NCBI GenBank assembly: GCA_944989445.1
Contig: CALYLW010000052.1
Coordinates: 469,058 to 533,057, forward strand
Direction: 5' to 3'
DNA length: 64,000 nt
DNA from: Ampullaceana balthica
Lineage: Eukaryota; Mollusca; Gastropoda; Lymnaeidae
Positions within the stretch are counted from its first letter, which is position 1, and each line of letters opens with the position of its first letter. Below the pieces are notes generated by a model. The model was not told where the DNA came from. It searched no databases and was given only the letters and a program-made list of their open reading frames with translations. Below are positions 62,135 through 64,000 of this stretch, in pieces. Position numbers and translations under genes: made by a program.

Positions 62135-62430
62135 TCTCAGGCGATTAATTCTAACTTGGAAAAACAATATAAAGATCTTCTAAAACAACCCTCAGATAGC
62201 CATAAGGATAAAAACAATTTTCTTATTCCATATGCAAGCACAAACACATAAAAATTCTCATTCTTCACGACTGGAATTCGGACGTGGAATGTGTTGCCTG
62301 AGGAAACCAGGAAAACCAACATTATCAACGTTTATAACTAATTAAAATGCAAGACTACACATAAACCATGGATAAGCGTAGGATGCAATAATCTTCTGTA
62401 TAGACGGGGCGTCTTATAAGATAAGAAAGT
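62135..62430 (+). mobile_element. 3' fragment of LINE family A
   Basis: Shows AACAACCCTCAGATAGCCAT, ATTCGGACGTGGAATG and GGATAAGCGTAGGATGCAAT, ending GATAAGAAAG. Confidence 0.82.
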
Positions 62431-62576
62431 GTTCCTACAACAAGTCTTACGTGTATTTAAACACGTCGTTCTCAAAACAATGGTGAGCGGTGTTTTGTTA
62501 AAGTCTGTTGATCACTGAGATTAAGTGAAAAATTTTACTTGTTATTTCTTTAATTTAAAAACCCCGTAAAAACATA

Positions 62577-63501
62577 CCGTATATACTCATCCTATAGCCG
62601 GTTCGTTCATAAGCCAAACTCCCCCCCCCCACTTTTGGAAGGGAAAAGTATTAAAAGTGTATAACCGGATCGCAAGCCGACCCCCCAAAAATAATAGGAC
62701 AGCTTTAAAAAAAATGGTACATATTTTTAAAAAAAAACTACAAGCTAAATCAGTCATTATGATTGTTTACTTTGTACTGCCTATCTTTGTCTTTCTGCTC
62801 TTTGTTAAGCAAGAGTTACCGGTATTTAAAAAAAAACATTATTTGGTAAACAGTGACGAAAGCGCGTACATTAAAATCCGTGGTTGAAAACAAAATTTGT
62901 AAAACAATTAAATTAAAACGTTCACAAAAATAAATAAAATGATTAAATAAGGTAAGTGCCAATATACAATGTTATATTATAGCTTCTATAGAGCATTCAA
63001 ATCTTGTAGAATGTAGAAAAGGACATTGATAATCTACAATAACAACACCGATATTCAATATCCATGCAGAAATCACCTATGACCCACTCATAAGCCGACA
63101 CCCCCCCCCCACTTTTTACTAGTCTTATATTAACTTGCCTTGTAAGTTTAATCCGAACCGTCCCACTATTTGTTTATATTTTTTTCACGTGCCCAGTTCA
63201 CGCGTTGACGCCGATCGTCACTGTTCACACCCCCTACCGTCCCAGTTTTAGAACCAGGGGAGATAATTGTGTTTCAGTCTGTAAATGTCACGTTTAAACA
63301 TAATCACTACTTTTACTTATGTCTCATATATAAGGGATTTATAGTCAATAGGTAAGCTGGCTTTACACTTACCGAAAAGACTAAAAAGTAGAAAATTAGT
63401 GCATATTTAATATAAGACTAGTTTATAAAAAGTGTTTTTATTGTTGATTATTCCCCTAGATTTTGTCCAAAAAAGGTCGGCTTGCGAACGAATATATACG
63501 G
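62577..63501. mobile_element. TA-flanked element with 'CCGTATATAC' ends
   Basis: 925 bp, ends CCGTATATACTC and GAATATATACGG, each flanked by TA as in Tc1/mariner-pogo elements. Subterminal AAGCCGACCC motifs on both sides. Contains part of an AAATCCCTTATA MITE (about 63180-63345). No transposase recognised. Confidence 0.72.
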
Positions 63502-63521
63502 TAGTTTTTTTAACTTTTTAC

Positions 63522-63910
63522 TATAAATCCCTTATATATGAGACATAACTAAAAGCATTGATTATGTTCTCGACTGATCTCCCCTGGCTTTAAAACCGGG
63601 GGAAGGGGGAGAGGGGGTGTGGACATCGATGGGTGGCGTCAACAGGTGAACTCAACTGGCACGTGGAAGAAAAACAAACTGTGAAATTGAATTACATATG
63701 TTATATTGAGATAAACTAAAAATGCACTAATGTAATTACAGTACGTTCGATCGATCTGAAATTTTGCTACGATCAATTGTTAGGTGACACGAGTCTATGT
63801 TCCAAATTTCAGCTCGATAGCATCACGGGAAGTGTGTCAATGTTTACTTTTGTTTTTCCGCCCGCGAACACAAGACAGAGACGGCGGTGAAGTTAATATA
63901 AGGGATTTAA
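63522..63910. mobile_element. MITE 'AAATCCCTTATA', complete copy
   Basis: Starts AAATCCCTTATATATGAGAC and ends TTAATATAAGGGATTT; interior matches 15186-16085 without the inverted insert. Confidence 0.75.
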
Positions 63911-64000
63911 AAATTGAATAACTTGAATAACTAATTAAACATCCTAGACCTAGATAGATAATATGAAACATGTAAATCATAAAAGAAATTGTGACACACA

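Noticed and set aside
62657..62887. 76-codon plus-strand frame with a hydrophobic stretch (IVYFVLPIFVFLLFV)
   Set aside because: Lies in a TA-flanked repeat element next to C-rich subterminal sequence; no family similarity recognised.

Overview
This is eukaryotic, AT-rich, intron-containing animal DNA. It is most likely from a mollusc, perhaps a gastropod; that is an inference from protein similarity, gene structure and repeat content, not a proven assignment. No prokaryotic operons, rRNA genes or CRISPR arrays are present.

Two host genes can be reconstructed, both on the minus strand. At the left edge (2247-5703) are the first coding exons of CYFIP/Sra-1, the Rac1-binding subunit of the WAVE actin-regulatory complex; the rest of the gene lies beyond position 1. 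Its fourth coding segment is present twice, as two 182-nt exons with the same phase. They must be used one at a time, so this is a candidate mutually exclusive exon pair, and it covers the Rac1 'A-site' region. The second gene (24842-41479) is a complete seven-exon SLC16/monocarboxylate-transporter-like gene encoding 675 residues. All its splice sites and phases agree.

Intron 1 of the transporter (about 10 kb) is the most unusual region. It holds a 3.6-kb minisatellite of about 140 copies of a 26-bp unit. The array abuts the exon-1 splice donor, and each unit repeats the donor sequence. The same intron holds a three-level nest of transposons and a tRNA-like hairpin.

Most of the rest is mobile DNA: many hAT-type elements and MITEs with 8-bp target duplications, a decayed hAT transposase gene interrupted by a hAT MITE, two non-LTR retrotransposon lineages, a tRNA-derived SINE, a fold-back element and a TA-flanked element. 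Tandem arrays are extensive, roughly a fifth or more of the window. They lie mainly at 21.9-22.9, 37.6-41.3, 45.4-46.8, 51.1-51.5, 52.0-54.3, 54.9-55.7, 56.3-58.5 and 59.8-61.9 kb, and several show higher-order duplication. One array (45331-46812) is a continuous 493-codon reading frame rich in Tyr, Pro and Gly; it may be a real low-complexity protein or just an open minisatellite.
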